Shown here piece by piece: positions 1 to 7,551 of a stretch of DNA of 64,000 nucleotides. The notes under the pieces are model-generated. The model saw only the letters and a program-made list of their open reading frames with translations. It ran no database searches and was not told the DNA's origin. The DNA lies in NCBI RefSeq assembly GCF_006716745.1, contig NZ_VFPP01000001.1, forward strand, positions 8,195,386 through 8,259,385. The letters run 5' to 3'. Position numbers and translations under genes: made by a program. The number at the start of each line of letters is the position of its first letter. Position 1 is the stretch's first letter. The stretch comes from Saccharothrix saharensis (lineage in GTDB: Bacteria; Actinomycetota; Actinomycetes; Mycobacteriales; Pseudonocardiaceae).

Positions 1-47
1 ATGCCGGACGACGAGCCGGTCACGATGGCGACCCTCTTGTCGGTCAC
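1..47 (-). CDS. Short-chain dehydrogenase/reductase, N-terminal fragment cut by window edge
   Basis: Only the first 15 codons are inside the window. They read V-T-D-K-R-V-A-I-V-T-G-S-S-S-G and then the first bases of an Ile codon, which is the Rossmann TGxxxGI signature of classical SDR enzymes. The start is GTG at 47-45, with an excellent AGGAGG ribosome site about 7 nt upstream (54-59). It lies downstream of the type II PKS genes on the same strand, so it is probably a second ketoreductase or tailoring oxidoreductase of the aromatic polyketide. Substrate cannot be judged from this fragment. Confidence 0.75.
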   Translation of the reverse strand, partial: MTDKRVAIVTGSSSG

Positions 48-96
48 GACGAACCTCCTGCCTGCGCGGAGCCCGGTCGGTCCGGGACCTCCGGTG

Positions 97-442
97 CTAC
101 CCGGTCGCGCGCGAGTCGCGCCGACCGTCGATGCCCCACGACGTCACCCGTCCGGGGTGGATGCGGATGAGCGGCTCGGGCCCGTCGACCGCTTCGGCGC
201 GGCCCCGGACCTCGATGCCGCGCGGCACCCACGGCGGCCCGGTGCGTGCGGCCGACGTCGCGCCACTCCTTGCTCTGCGCCATGCCGTGGCCGCCGATCC
301 CGATGACCTCGGGGTCGAGCCGCCAGCCGACCGGGCACACGTGCGGCAGGCCGTCGCGGCCCGCGGTCGCGATCCGGGCCGGCAGTTCGCGGTGGGGGCC
401 CGACCGGGGGTAGTCGGTCTCGGCTGCGGTGGAGATGCCCAT
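97..442 (-). pseudogene. PPOX-class F420-dependent enzyme, internally deleted and frameshifted
   Basis: The N-terminal part from ATG 442 (MGISTAAETDYPRSGPHREL, ending near KEWRDVGRTHR) matches the split-barrel flavin/F420-binding PPOX family. The C-terminal part (PPWVPRGIEVRGRAEAV, then IRIHPGRVTSWGI) also matches but lies in another reading frame, ending with TAG at 99-97. The strand that normally links these blocks (family residues resembling AALVVDDV) is missing, so about ten residues were lost together with the frame near 238. Members usually bind F420 or FMN and reduce quinone-like substrates. It sits between the aromatase and the SDR gene. A sequencing error could explain a shift but not the missing block. 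Start has GAGAGG upstream. Confidence 0.65.
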
Positions 443-486
443 GGTCGCCTCTCGTCGTGGGGGTGCGGTGTTCCCGTCGTCCCACC

Positions 487-1437
487 TCACGACGACGGGT
501 GCCGCGCTTCGGCGTGGGCACCCGCACGGCTCACCGTGGCCCGGCTGTTGCGCCCCAACGCCTCCCGCAGGTACGCCGCGGCGTCCGCCACCGTCCGCCC
601 CTCGCCCAGCACCTCGGGCACGGCGTCCGGGTTGATGGCCACCGTGTGCCGCGCGGTGACCACGACGCCGTCCGCGGTGTCCTCGAACGCCCACGAACCG
701 CTGTGCCCGAACAGCAGCTTCGGCGGCACCAACTGCTTGTAGACGATCGACGACGGCTCGAAGCACAGCCGGACGGACTCGGTCGTGTGCGCCGAGCCGT
801 CCGCGGTGACCGTGTCCATCTCCATGTGCTGCACGCCCGGCTCGTCCTCCCGCAGCACGACCCGGCGCACGTGCGGCAGCCGGTCGGGCCACGCGTCCGA
901 GCGGTGGACGAACGCGTAGGCGTCCGCCGCGGCCCCCGGCAGCCGGACCACGTCGCTGAACGAGAACACCAGGTCGTCGACCGGGTGGTCCTGCTCGGCG
1001 ATCCGGGCGAGCGCGGCCAGCTCGACGGGGCTGTTGCGGTCCACCGCCCGGGTGATCCACTCCAGCGCGTCGGCGTCGTCGTCCACGGCGGTGAAGTCGT
1101 GCTCCAGCACCACCTCGGTGCGCCCGCCGGGCAGCCGGGTGAACCGCCAGGCGCCGCCCATGGACGCCACCGGCGCCTGGCCGCGCTCCTGCCGGAACGT
1201 GATCCGCAACCCCGCCCCGTCCAGCTCGCGCCGCGAGGTCCAGGACTTGACCTCGCCGTTGACCAGCGCCCAGAGCCGGAACCGCTCCTCGCGCTCACCG
1301 CGCTCCAGGTGCTCCACGTGCAGGCTGGGTGCGAAGATCACCGGCCACCGGGTCACGTCCGCCACCAGCGCGTACAGGCTCTCCGCGGGCGCGGCGACGA
1401 CCAGGGTGTGCTCGGTGTGCCGGCGCGCCGCGCTCAC
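487..1437 (-). CDS. Di-domain aromatase/cyclase of a type II PKS
   Basis: A 316-residue protein with two SRPBCC/START-like polyketide cyclase domains (about 1-150 and 160-310), the size and layout of ActVII-type bifunctional aromatase/cyclases that act on C9-reduced nascent polyketides. The first domain contains the typical ADVTRWPVIFAPSLHVE stretch and the second repeats the fold (AFVHRSDAWPDRLPHV). It would close and aromatise the first ring after ketoreduction. The GTG start (1437-1435) overlaps the ACP stop (GTGA), which indicates translational coupling. It is part of the KS-alpha, CLF, ACP, aromatase operon transcribed leftwards. An ActIII-like reductase in the window fits a reduced-chain cyclase. 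Confidence 0.93.
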   Translation of the reverse strand: MSAARRHTEHTLVVAAPAESLYALVADVTRWPVIFAPSLHVEHLERGEREERFRLWALVNGEVKSWTSRRELDGAGLRITFRQERGQAPVASMGGAWRFTRLPGGRTEVVLEHDFTAVDDDADALEWITRAVDRNSPVELAALARIAEQDHPVDDLVFSFSDVVRLPGAAADAYAFVHRSDAWPDRLPHVRRVVLREDEPGVQHMEMDTVTADGSAHTTESVRLCFEPSSIVYKQLVPPKLLFGHSGSWAFEDTADGVVVTARHTVAINPDAVPEVLGEGRTVADAAAYLREALGRNSRATVSRAGAHAEARHPSS

Positions 1438-1691
1438 TTCGCCCCGGCCAGGTTGTCGTTGACCAGGTCGAGCAGCGCGCGGGGCGTCTCCAGCTCGACC
1501 ATCACCTCGTCCGGCAGGCTGATGCCGAAGTCCCGCTCGATGCGCGCCGCGGTCTCCATCAGCGCGAGCGAGTCGTAGCCGAGGTCGCTGAACGGCACGT
1601 CGGTGATGTCGGCGCGCAGGTCCGCGCTCTCCTCCTCGCCCGCGCAGCTGACCAGGATGGTGCGCAGGTCGTCGATCGTCATGGTGCTCAT
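1434..1691 (-). CDS. Type II PKS acyl carrier protein
   Basis: An 85-residue acyl carrier protein. The phosphopantetheine attachment site is LGYDSLALMETA with Ser41, preceded by the usual acidic helix region. It carries the growing poly-beta-ketone chain for the KS-alpha/CLF pair. ATG at 1691 has a GAGGAG site 7 nt upstream; a second ATG three codons in (MTIDDL) is possible. The gene lies 37 nt downstream of the CLF and its stop overlaps the aromatase start, completing the usual minimal PKS order. Confidence 0.96.
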   Translation of the reverse strand: MSTMTIDDLRTILVSCAGEEESADLRADITDVPFSDLGYDSLALMETAARIERDFGISLPDEVMVELETPRALLDLVNDNLAGAK

Positions 1692-1728
1692 CTCTCACTC
1701 CTCGCAGTCGATGGGCCCGGCCGAGGTC

Positions 1729-2946
1729 TCAGCCGGGTACGGCGGTGACCACGACCGCCGAGTTGAAGCCCCAACGGCCGCGCCCGAGCACCAGGGCCGT
1801 GGCGACCCGGGCCTCCCGGGGCGAGCCGTGGACCAGGTCGAGCCCGTAGTCGTCCGGCACGTCGGCGGTGCCCGCCGTCGCCGGGATCACGCCGTCGCGG
1901 AGGGACAGCAGCGCGGCGACCACGTCGAGCGGCCCGCCGCCGGAGAACAACCGGCCGGTCAGGCTCTTGGGCGCGGTGACCGGGACGCCGCGCGGGCCGA
2001 AGACGGCGGTGATCGCGTCGGCTTCGGCGCGGTCGAGCTCGGGCACGCCGGCGGCGTCGGCGAACACCACGTCCACGTCCGCCGGGGTCAGCCCGGCGTC
2101 GGCCAGCGCCAGCCCGGCGGCACGGCGCAGCCCCGGTGGGCGCGGCGAACCCGGCGGCGGGTCGAACGTGGACGCGTACCCGGCGATCTCGCCGTAGACG
2201 CGGTGCGCGCCCCGGTCGCGGGCCGCGCTGTCCCGCTCCAGCACCAGCATGGCCCCGCCCTCGCCCGGCACGTACCCGCGCGCGGCCGCGTCGAACGGCA
2301 GGTAGGCGCGGCGCGGGTCGGTGGCGGTGCTGACGCGGCCGCTGGACAGGTGCGACAGCCAGCCCCACGGGTCGAACGCCGAGTCGACACCGCCGGTGAC
2401 CACGAGCGGCGTGCCGCGGCGGACCGTGCGCCGGGCGTGCCCGATCGCGTCCAGCCCGCCCGCCTGCTCGGCGACCAACGCGCTGCTCGGGCCGCGCATG
2501 CCGTGCCGGATCGAGATCTGGCCGGTGTTCACCGCGTAGAACCAGGCGAACGACTCGTACACGCTGACGTACCGGGAGCCGCGCGACCACAGCTTGCGGA
2601 ACTCCTGGTGGGTGAACTCGAAGCCGCCCGACGCGTTGGACGTCACGACGCCCATGTCGTAGTCGGTCAGCGCGGTCGGGTCGACCTTCGCGTCGGCCAG
2701 CGCCCACTCCGACGCGGCGAGCGCGAACCGGGTGGACACGTCGGTCTGGGGCAGCAGCCGGCTCGGGATGTGCTCCGCGGCGTCGAAGTCGAGGATCTGC
2801 CCGGCCAACCGCGCGGGCAGCGCCGACGCGTCGAACCGGGTGATCTCGCCGATGCCGCCGCGGCCCGCGAGCGTGGCGTCCCAGTACGCCTCCGCGCCCA
2901 GGCCGTTCGGCGCGGTGACGCCGAGTCCGGTGACGTGGACCTTCAC
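1729..2946 (-). CDS. Chain length factor (KS-beta)
   Basis: A 405-residue ketosynthase-like subunit in which the catalytic cysteine is replaced by glutamine (Gln161 in VAEQAGGLD), the hallmark of CLF/KS-beta. It pairs with KS-alpha and sets polyketide chain length, and the Gln may support malonyl-ACP decarboxylation. Starts at GTG 2946-2944 within a GTGA overlap with the KS-alpha stop, the standard coupling for equimolar heterodimer synthesis. Octaketide versus longer chain length cannot be read reliably by eye; the surrounding ActIII/ActIV/ActVII-like set favours an octaketide. Confidence 0.96.
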   Translation of the reverse strand: MKVHVTGLGVTAPNGLGAEAYWDATLAGRGGIGEITRFDASALPARLAGQILDFDAAEHIPSRLLPQTDVSTRFALAASEWALADAKVDPTALTDYDMGVVTSNASGGFEFTHQEFRKLWSRGSRYVSVYESFAWFYAVNTGQISIRHGMRGPSSALVAEQAGGLDAIGHARRTVRRGTPLVVTGGVDSAFDPWGWLSHLSSGRVSTATDPRRAYLPFDAAARGYVPGEGGAMLVLERDSAARDRGAHRVYGEIAGYASTFDPPPGSPRPPGLRRAAGLALADAGLTPADVDVVFADAAGVPELDRAEADAITAVFGPRGVPVTAPKSLTGRLFSGGGPLDVVAALLSLRDGVIPATAGTADVPDDYGLDLVHGSPREARVATALVLGRGRWGFNSAVVVTAVPG

Positions 2947-4217
2947 GCGCCCGCCCCCCTGGCGCCGGGGCGGCGGAGCACCATCGCGCTCTGGAAGCCG
3001 CCGAACCCGCTGCCGACCGTGAGCACGGTGTCCACCCGCTGCTCCCGGGCGACCAGCGGCACGTAGTCGAGGTCGCACTCCGGGTCGGGCGTGCGCAGGT
3101 TCGCGGTCGGCGGGATCACGCCGTGCTCGATCGCCAGCGCGGACGCGGCGATCTCCACCGAGCCGATCGCGCCGAGCGAGTGCCCGACCATCGACTTGAT
3201 CGAGCTGATCGGCGTGCGGCGGGCGTGCTCGCCGAGGCTGCGCTTGAACGCCGCCGTCTCGTGCCGGTCGTTCTGCTTGGTGCCGGAGCCGTGCGCGTTG
3301 ATGTACCCGACGGCGGTGCCGTCCACCCTGGACTCGTCGAGCGCCGCCCGGATCGCCTCGGCCATCTCGCGGCCGTCGGTCTTGAGGCCGGTCATGTGGT
3401 AGGCGTTGCAGCGGGTGGCGTACCCAGAGATCTCCGCGTAGACGTGGGCTCCACGGCGACGCGCGCTCTCGTACTCCTCCAGGACGAACATGGCCGCGCT
3501 CTCCGCCAGCACGAAACCGTTGCGGGAACCGTCGAACGGGCGGGAGGCGTGCTCCGGGTCGTCGTTGTAGGTGCTGGTCGCCTTGATCGCGTCGAAGCAG
3601 GCCACCACGATCGGCGTGATGGGGGTGTCCGACGCGCCCGCCAGCACGACGTCCGCGCTGCCCTCGCGGATCAGTGCGACCGCGTGGCCGACCGAGTCGA
3701 GCCCGGACGTGCACCCGTTGGACACCATGGTCACCGGGCCCTCCGCGCCGACGGTCCAGGCGACCTCGGCGGGCATCACGCTCGGCACCAGGTAGTCGAA
3801 CATGTACGGCGAGAGGTGCTCGGGGTCCGGCAGCCACTTCGCGCCGTCGTCGGACAGCACGCGGTACTCGTTCTCCAGGCTGGTGGCGGCGGCGACCGCG
3901 CTGCCCAGGCACACGCCGACCCGGTGCGGGTCGAGTGCGCCGACGTCGAGCCCGCTGTCCCGCACGGCGTCGCGCGCGCAGACCACGGCGAACTGCGCGG
4001 CGCGGTCCATGCGGCGGATCTCGCGAGGGCTCAGGCCCTCGGCGACGGCGTCGAAGTCGGTCTCGCCCGCGACCTGGGAGCGGTAGGGCGACGGGTCGAA
4101 GAACGAGATCCGGCGCGTCGCCGTGCGGCCGGAGGTCAGCAGGTCCCAGAACCGCGCCGTGCCCGCTCCTCCCGGTGCGCGCACACCGATCCCCGTGATC
4201 ACGACCCGGCGGGTCAT
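2943..4217 (-). CDS. Ketosynthase alpha (KS-alpha) of a type II PKS
   Basis: A 424-residue beta-ketoacyl synthase with an intact triad: Cys169 (SNGCTSGLD), His309 (INAHGSGTKQND) and His346 (VGHSLGAIGS). It catalyses the decarboxylative condensations that build the aromatic polyketide together with CLF and ACP. The N terminus MTRRVVITGIGVRAPGG is typical. First gene of the leftward operon. The ribosome site is weak (GGGGGC about 6 nt upstream). A SARP-type promoter with two 11-bp-spaced heptamers lies about 100 nt upstream (4315-4346). Confidence 0.97.
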   Translation of the reverse strand: MTRRVVITGIGVRAPGGAGTARFWDLLTSGRTATRRISFFDPSPYRSQVAGETDFDAVAEGLSPREIRRMDRAAQFAVVCARDAVRDSGLDVGALDPHRVGVCLGSAVAAATSLENEYRVLSDDGAKWLPDPEHLSPYMFDYLVPSVMPAEVAWTVGAEGPVTMVSNGCTSGLDSVGHAVALIREGSADVVLAGASDTPITPIVVACFDAIKATSTYNDDPEHASRPFDGSRNGFVLAESAAMFVLEEYESARRRGAHVYAEISGYATRCNAYHMTGLKTDGREMAEAIRAALDESRVDGTAVGYINAHGSGTKQNDRHETAAFKRSLGEHARRTPISSIKSMVGHSLGAIGSVEIAASALAIEHGVIPPTANLRTPDPECDLDYVPLVAREQRVDTVLTVGSGFGGFQSAMVLRRPGARGAGA

Positions 4218-4314
4218 CGGTCGCCCCCGGTGTTGGTCGAACGAAGCATCTCGGCACCTCTCGTGTCGAATGTGGACGGCGTGGGTCGGTGGACTTCCCC
4301 GCGGTGGTGGGCGA

Positions 4315-4346
4315 AGCGTGCCGGGCCCTGCTCGGGCGCGACTCGA
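4315..4346 (-). promoter_or_regulatory. SARP-box promoter of the minimal PKS operon
   Basis: Reading leftwards: heptamer TCGAGTC (4346-4340), 4 nt, heptamer CCGAGCA (4335-4329), exactly 8 nt, then -10 CACGCT (4320-4315). The 11-bp period and the 8-bp distance to the -10 match the known SARP activator geometry (ActII-ORF4, DnrI). The same -10 hexamer, CACGCT, occurs in the rightward promoter at 5331. The transcript would carry a leader of about 90 nt before KS-alpha. Confidence 0.7.
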
Positions 4347-4372
4347 ACACCGGTGTGCGACGCGGTCGAGGG

Positions 4373-4402
4373 GCGGGCGCCGGGATCGCTCCCGGCGCCC
4401 GC
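4373..4402 (-). terminator. Hairpin terminator after the secreted-protein gene
   Basis: Perfect 13-bp stem (arms 4373-4385 and 4390-4402, arm GCGGGCGCCGGGA) with a 4-nt loop TCGC, 12 bp beyond the stop of the leftward gene at 4415. No U-tract, as usual in high-GC actinobacteria. It isolates that gene from the minimal PKS promoter. Confidence 0.75.
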
Positions 4403-4414
4403 GCCACCCGGCGG

Positions 4415-5107
4415 CTAGCCGATCGCGGTGGAGGAGAGCGTCACCGGCGCGGGCGGCTCGCACAGCAGCGGGCGCAGGGTGTTGGGCGGGTCGCCCGGCG
4501 TCACGCTGTTGCGGACCCAGCGGAACGACGGGTTGTCGACGCTCGTGCCGCCGGTCGCGGACCGCGCCACGCCGGTGCTGCCCGCGACCAGCCCGACGGC
4601 CAGCGTGGGCAGGTCGAACGGCACGTTCGCGGTGAACGGGCCCGCGGCCTTGAGCACCAGGACGTCGCCCTTGCGCTCGACGGTCGTCGCGCCGCTGAGG
4701 TTGCTGCCGCCGTAGAGGACGTAACCGAGCAGCGACGCGTTCGAGGGCAGCCGGAACCGGAGCTCGACGTCGCGGACGTCGCTCTGGAACGTCGGGTTGG
4801 GTGTGATCACCGGCGGGTCGAACGCGATGCCGAAGAGGCCCTTCGGCGGCACCGAGCTCGGCGCGGTCACCTTGAACGTGAGGCTGTACGGCATGGTGGC
4901 GCTGCCGCCGGGGAACGTCACCAGGCAGCCGTAGTCGACCGTGACCTGCGTGCTCGCGTAGCTCGCCTCGGCCAGCCGGGCGATGCCCGCCCCGTCCGGC
5001 GTCGAGGGGTCGGCGCCGGCGGTGGTGGTGCCGATCGGCAGGATGCCCGCGAGCGCGATGGCGCCGACGGCGACCACGCGGGTGGCCCATTTCGACTGAA
5101 GGGTCAT
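4415..5107 (-). CDS. Secreted protein of unknown function in the PKS cluster
   Basis: A 230-residue protein with a clear Sec signal peptide (basic start MTLQSKWATR, hydrophobic core to about residue 28, probable cleavage after TTAGA-D). The mature part is predicted mostly beta, with two cysteines (YGCLVTF near 65 and LLCEPP near 215) that could form a disulfide. I do not recognise a catalytic motif. Its promoter carries SARP heptamers like the biosynthetic genes, so it is likely co-expressed with the polyketide. Binding of the product outside the cell or a surface role are possibilities, not conclusions. ATG 5107 is the only sensible start for the signal peptide. Confidence 0.85.
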   Translation of the reverse strand: MTLQSKWATRVVAVGAIALAGILPIGTTTAGADPSTPDGAGIARLAEASYASTQVTVDYGCLVTFPGGSATMPYSLTFKVTAPSSVPPKGLFGIAFDPPVITPNPTFQSDVRDVELRFRLPSNASLLGYVLYGGSNLSGATTVERKGDVLVLKAAGPFTANVPFDLPTLAVGLVAGSTGVARSATGGTSVDNPSFRWVRNSVTPGDPPNTLRPLLCEPPAPVTLSSTAIG

Positions 5108-5128
5108 TCGTCGTCCTCTGCTGTCGTG

Positions 5129-5170
5129 GATGTGGTGGCGCGGATGTGGTGGCGCGGATGTGGTGGCGCG
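5129..5170. repeat. Three perfect 14-bp tandem repeats
   Basis: The unit GATGTGGTGGCGCG occurs three times head to tail at 5129-5142, 5143-5156 and 5157-5170 with no mismatch. It lies inside the predicted 5' leader of the leftward secreted-protein gene, between its SARP promoter (5230-5261) and its ATG (5107). Confidence 0.9.
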
Positions 5171-5229
5171 GCGACCGGTCGGCCGGGCGGGCGCGGCCCG
5201 GCCGACGGCGACCTCCGCGGTCCGGGGAC

Positions 5230-5261
5230 TGTCTAGGCGGCCCTCGTCGAACGCCGCTCGA
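5230..5261 (-). promoter_or_regulatory. SARP-box promoter of the secreted-protein gene
   Basis: Leftward reading gives TCGAGCG (5261-5255), 4 nt, TCGACGA (5250-5244), 8 nt, then -10 TAGACA (5235-5230). Period 11 bp and 8-bp spacing are exact. It forms a divergent pair with 5305-5336. Confidence 0.75.
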
Positions 5262-5304
5262 CCGCCGGTCCAACGGGGGTCGTGCCCGCGTGGCCGAGCC
5301 GGGA

Positions 5305-5336
5305 TCGAGCGGGCGTCGAGCGGGGCCGGCCACGCT
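5305..5336 (+). promoter_or_regulatory. SARP-box promoter of the ActVA-ORF5/ORF6-like operon
   Basis: Two identical heptamers TCGAGCG at 5305-5311 and 5316-5322 (11-bp period), then 8 nt and -10 CACGCT (5331-5336). A start site near 5343 would give a leader of about 35 nt to the GTG at 5378, which includes an AAGGAGG ribosome site. Confidence 0.75.
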
Positions 5337-5377
5337 GCGGCGCCAGACACCAGCGACCGGCGAAGGAGGCAGCAGGC

Positions 5378-6538
5378 GTGCTGGACCACCCGCTCACACA
5401 GGACAGCCTGACCACGGCGACGGAAGAGGTCGCCGCCGTCGCGGCCCGGTGCGCCGACCGCGCCGAGGCGGACCGGCGGCTCGACCCGGACGTCGTGCGC
5501 GCCGTGCTCGACGCCGGGTTCGCGCGGCACTTCGTGCCCGCCGCGTGGCAGGGCCGCGACGGCGACTTCCTCGACCTCACCCGGGCGGTGGCCGCCGTCG
5601 GGGAGGCCTGCGCGTCGACCGCCTGGTTCGCCTCGCTGACCGCGAGCCTGGGCCGCATGGCGGCCTTCCTGCCCGTCGAGGGCCAGGCCGAACTCTGGTC
5701 GGACGGACCGGACGCGCTGATCGTCGGCGCGCTCATGCCGATCGGCCGGGCCGAACCGGTCGACGGGGGCTGGCGGCTCTCCGGCACGTGGAGCTTCGTC
5801 AGCGCGGTCGACTTCTCCGACTGGGCGCTGGTGTGCGCGATGGCCGCCACCGGCGGCGCGCCCGAGGCGAGGTTCTTCGCCGTGCCCCGGGCCGCGTACC
5901 GGATCGAGGACACGTGGCACTCGGTGGGCATGCGGGGGACGGGCAGCAACACCCTCGTGCTCGAGGACGTGTTCGTGCCCGCGACGCGGTCGTTCAGCCG
6001 TGACCGGCTGGCGGCCGGCCGGTCGGCGGGGTCGACGGCGCCGTGCCACGCGACACCGCTGCGCGCGGCCAACGGCCTGTCCTTCGCCGCACCCGTGCTG
6101 GGCGCGGCCCGCGGCGCGCTCGCCGCGTGGACCGGGTACATCCGGGAGAAGACCCGCAACGCACCGGCCCGCGACGGGGTCGCCGCCGGCACCCCGCAGA
6201 CGCACGAGCTGACGCTGACCCGCGCCTCGGCCGAGGTCGAGGCGGCGCAACTGCTGCTCGAACGCGCCGCGGGCGTCGCGGACCGGGGCGCCGTCCCACC
6301 CGACCTGGTCGCCCGCAACACCCGCGACTGCGCGTTCGCCGTCGACCTGCTCGTCACGGCGGTGAACCGGCTGTTCCGCGCGGCGGGCACGTCGGGCCAG
6401 TCCTCGACGAACGCCATCCAGCGCTTCTGGCGCGACGCCAACGCCGCGTCCAGCCACATCGTGCTCCAGTTCGAGCCGGCGGCCGCCGCGTACGCCGGTC
6501 GACTGCTGGCCGACCACGACACCCCGGAGGGGAAATGA
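5378..6538 (+). CDS. Flavin-dependent monooxygenase, acyl-CoA dehydrogenase fold (ActVA-ORF5 type)
   Basis: A 386-residue protein of the acyl-CoA dehydrogenase superfamily, group D two-component monooxygenases. Visible landmarks are the N-terminal helical domain, WRLSGTWSFVSAVDFSDWAL in the middle beta domain and the C-terminal helices ending SHIVLQFEP. Such enzymes use reduced FMN supplied by a separate reductase to hydroxylate aromatic polyketides. The matching flavin reductase is at 16005-16517. GTG 5378 is chosen because AAGGAGG lies 8 nt upstream. It overlaps the next gene by 4 nt (ATGA). Driven by the SARP promoter at 5305-5336. The exact hydroxylation site is unknown. Confidence 0.88.
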   Translation: MLDHPLTQDSLTTATEEVAAVAARCADRAEADRRLDPDVVRAVLDAGFARHFVPAAWQGRDGDFLDLTRAVAAVGEACASTAWFASLTASLGRMAAFLPVEGQAELWSDGPDALIVGALMPIGRAEPVDGGWRLSGTWSFVSAVDFSDWALVCAMAATGGAPEARFFAVPRAAYRIEDTWHSVGMRGTGSNTLVLEDVFVPATRSFSRDRLAAGRSAGSTAPCHATPLRAANGLSFAAPVLGAARGALAAWTGYIREKTRNAPARDGVAAGTPQTHELTLTRASAEVEAAQLLLERAAGVADRGAVPPDLVARNTRDCAFAVDLLVTAVNRLFRAAGTSGQSSTNAIQRFWRDANAASSHIVLQFEPAAAAYAGRLLADHDTPEGK

Positions 6539-6879
6539 TCGACGTCAGCCGGTCGGACGCGGGCTTCGTCGCCCTGGTCACCATCGACGTCAGCGACCCG
6601 GCCGCGCACGCGCCGCTGCTCGACCTGCTCTCGCGCGAGGTCGAGCAGTGGGTGCGGCACCGGCCCGGGTTCGTCTCGGCGAACTACCACGTGAGCCTCG
6701 ACGGCTCCCGGATCGTCAACTACGCGCAGTGGGCGAGCGAGGAGGACTACCGGGAGTCGTTCCGCAGCAACCCGGACGCGGGCTCGTTGCGCGCCGCGAT
6801 CACCGCGATCGACGGCGTCGACAAGCTGGAGATGGTGGGGTACACGCTGGCGAGGTCGATCACCGCCGCGCCCGCGTAG
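6535..6879 (+). CDS. Antibiotic biosynthesis monooxygenase (ActVA-ORF6-like quinone-forming oxygenase)
   Basis: A 114-residue ABM-fold protein, close in length and residues to ActVA-ORF6 of the actinorhodin pathway. Shared features are DAGFVALVTIDV at the start, W-V-R-H-R-P-G-F-V-S-A-N-Y-H and VNYAQWASEEDYR. These cofactor-free dimeric enzymes oxidise phenolic anthrone-type intermediates to quinones with molecular oxygen. ATG 6535 overlaps the upstream stop (ATGA), so the two oxygenases are translationally coupled. The conserved Trp and Tyr of the active cavity are visible in these motifs. Confidence 0.9.
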   Translation: MIDVSRSDAGFVALVTIDVSDPAAHAPLLDLLSREVEQWVRHRPGFVSANYHVSLDGSRIVNYAQWASEEDYRESFRSNPDAGSLRAAITAIDGVDKLEMVGYTLARSITAAPA

Positions 6880-6890
6880 CGACCCGACGA

Positions 6891-6941
6891 GCACGAACGC
6901 GGTGGCGGCGACCCGACCGGTCGCCGCCACCGCGTTCGTGC
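6891..6941. terminator. Bidirectional terminator, 23-bp perfect stem
   Basis: Arms 6891-6913 and 6919-6941 are perfectly complementary over 23 bp with a 5-nt loop. It lies between two convergent genes (rightward stop 6879, leftward stop 6945) and should stop transcription from both sides. Confidence 0.9.
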
Positions 6942-6944
6942 GGG

Positions 6945-7373
6945 TCAGGGGAGCTGGTCGTGCTCGACCCGGCGGGACCGGTTGAGCAGCTCGCCGTCCA
7001 CCCGCACGAGCACGTCGTGCACCACGCAGCTCGGGGCGATGTCGGGCTTGCCACCGGGCCGGGTGGTGATCACCAGCGCGTACACCGTGGACCGGACGCT
7101 GCCGTCGTCCTGCGGCTCCAGGTCGATCATGCCGAACCAGTGCCGGCGCTGCACCGGGTCGCCGTCGAACCGCCGGTGGAACTCGTGCAGCTCGGTGCTG
7201 ATGCCCGCCCTGGTGCGGGCGGGCTCGCGGCCGGGGGTGTGCCGGAACTCGCCGTCCTCGGTGAACGTGTCGGCGTAGGCCTCGAACGCGCCACCGTCGA
7301 GCAGCTGCATCTGCCGTGCGTAGAACTGCTGGACCTCGGCGTAGAGGTCGGTGCGGGATTGCGTGGTGGGCAT
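6945..7373 (-). CDS. NTF2/SnoaL-like protein, probable polyketide tailoring role
   Basis: A 142-residue protein with the NTF2-like cone fold pattern: helix QQFYARQMQLLDGGAFEAYADTF, then FTEDGEFRHTPG, EFHRRFDGDPVQRRHWFGMID and C-terminal strands SCVVHDVLVRVDGELLNRSRR. Members near aromatic polyketide genes act as cyclases, hydratases or auxiliary proteins (SnoaL, ActVI-ORFA type). The acid/base residues cannot be assigned with confidence. ATG 7373 has AGGAGG 6 nt upstream. Transcribed leftwards from a SARP promoter (7413-7444) that is back to back with the ketoreductase promoter. Confidence 0.82.
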   Translation of the reverse strand: MPTTQSRTDLYAEVQQFYARQMQLLDGGAFEAYADTFTEDGEFRHTPGREPARTRAGISTELHEFHRRFDGDPVQRRHWFGMIDLEPQDDGSVRSTVYALVITTRPGGKPDIAPSCVVHDVLVRVDGELLNRSRRVEHDQLP

Positions 7374-7412
7374 GCGGCTCCTCCTGCGGGCAGCGGGTCT
7401 GTCGGCCGGCCC

Positions 7413-7444
7413 ACGGTGGACCGCGCGGCTCGACGCCCGCTCGA
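7413..7444 (-). promoter_or_regulatory. SARP-box promoter of the NTF2-like gene
   Basis: Leftward: TCGAGCG (7444-7438), 4 nt, TCGAGCC (7433-7427), 8 nt, -10 CACCGT (7418-7413). Exact 11-bp and 8-bp spacing; leader of about 33 nt. Confidence 0.73.
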
Positions 7445-7466
7445 GCCCGGCCCGTGCCGCCGCGCG

Positions 7467-7509
7467 TCGAGGCGTGCTCGACCGGCGGTCGAGCCGGTCC
7501 GGCCAGCAT
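7467..7509 (+). promoter_or_regulatory. SARP-box promoter of the ketoreductase operon (three heptamers)
   Basis: TCGAGGC (7467-7473), TCGACCG (7478-7484) and TCGAGCC (7489-7495) stand exactly 11 bp apart. The last is 8 bp from -10 CAGCAT (7504-7509). Together with 7413-7444 this makes a divergent regulatory region with five heptamers. Confidence 0.78.
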
Positions 7510-7551
7510 TCGGCCATCGCGGGCTACGGCACCGGCAACGGAGGAGACGAC

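Noticed and set aside
44..1060. 338-codon leftward open frame across the start of the window
   Set aside because: Only its 3' portion from 442 matches a family (PPOX). The rest is the antisense-like shadow of the aromatase in another frame, rich in Arg/Gly/Ala with no domain.
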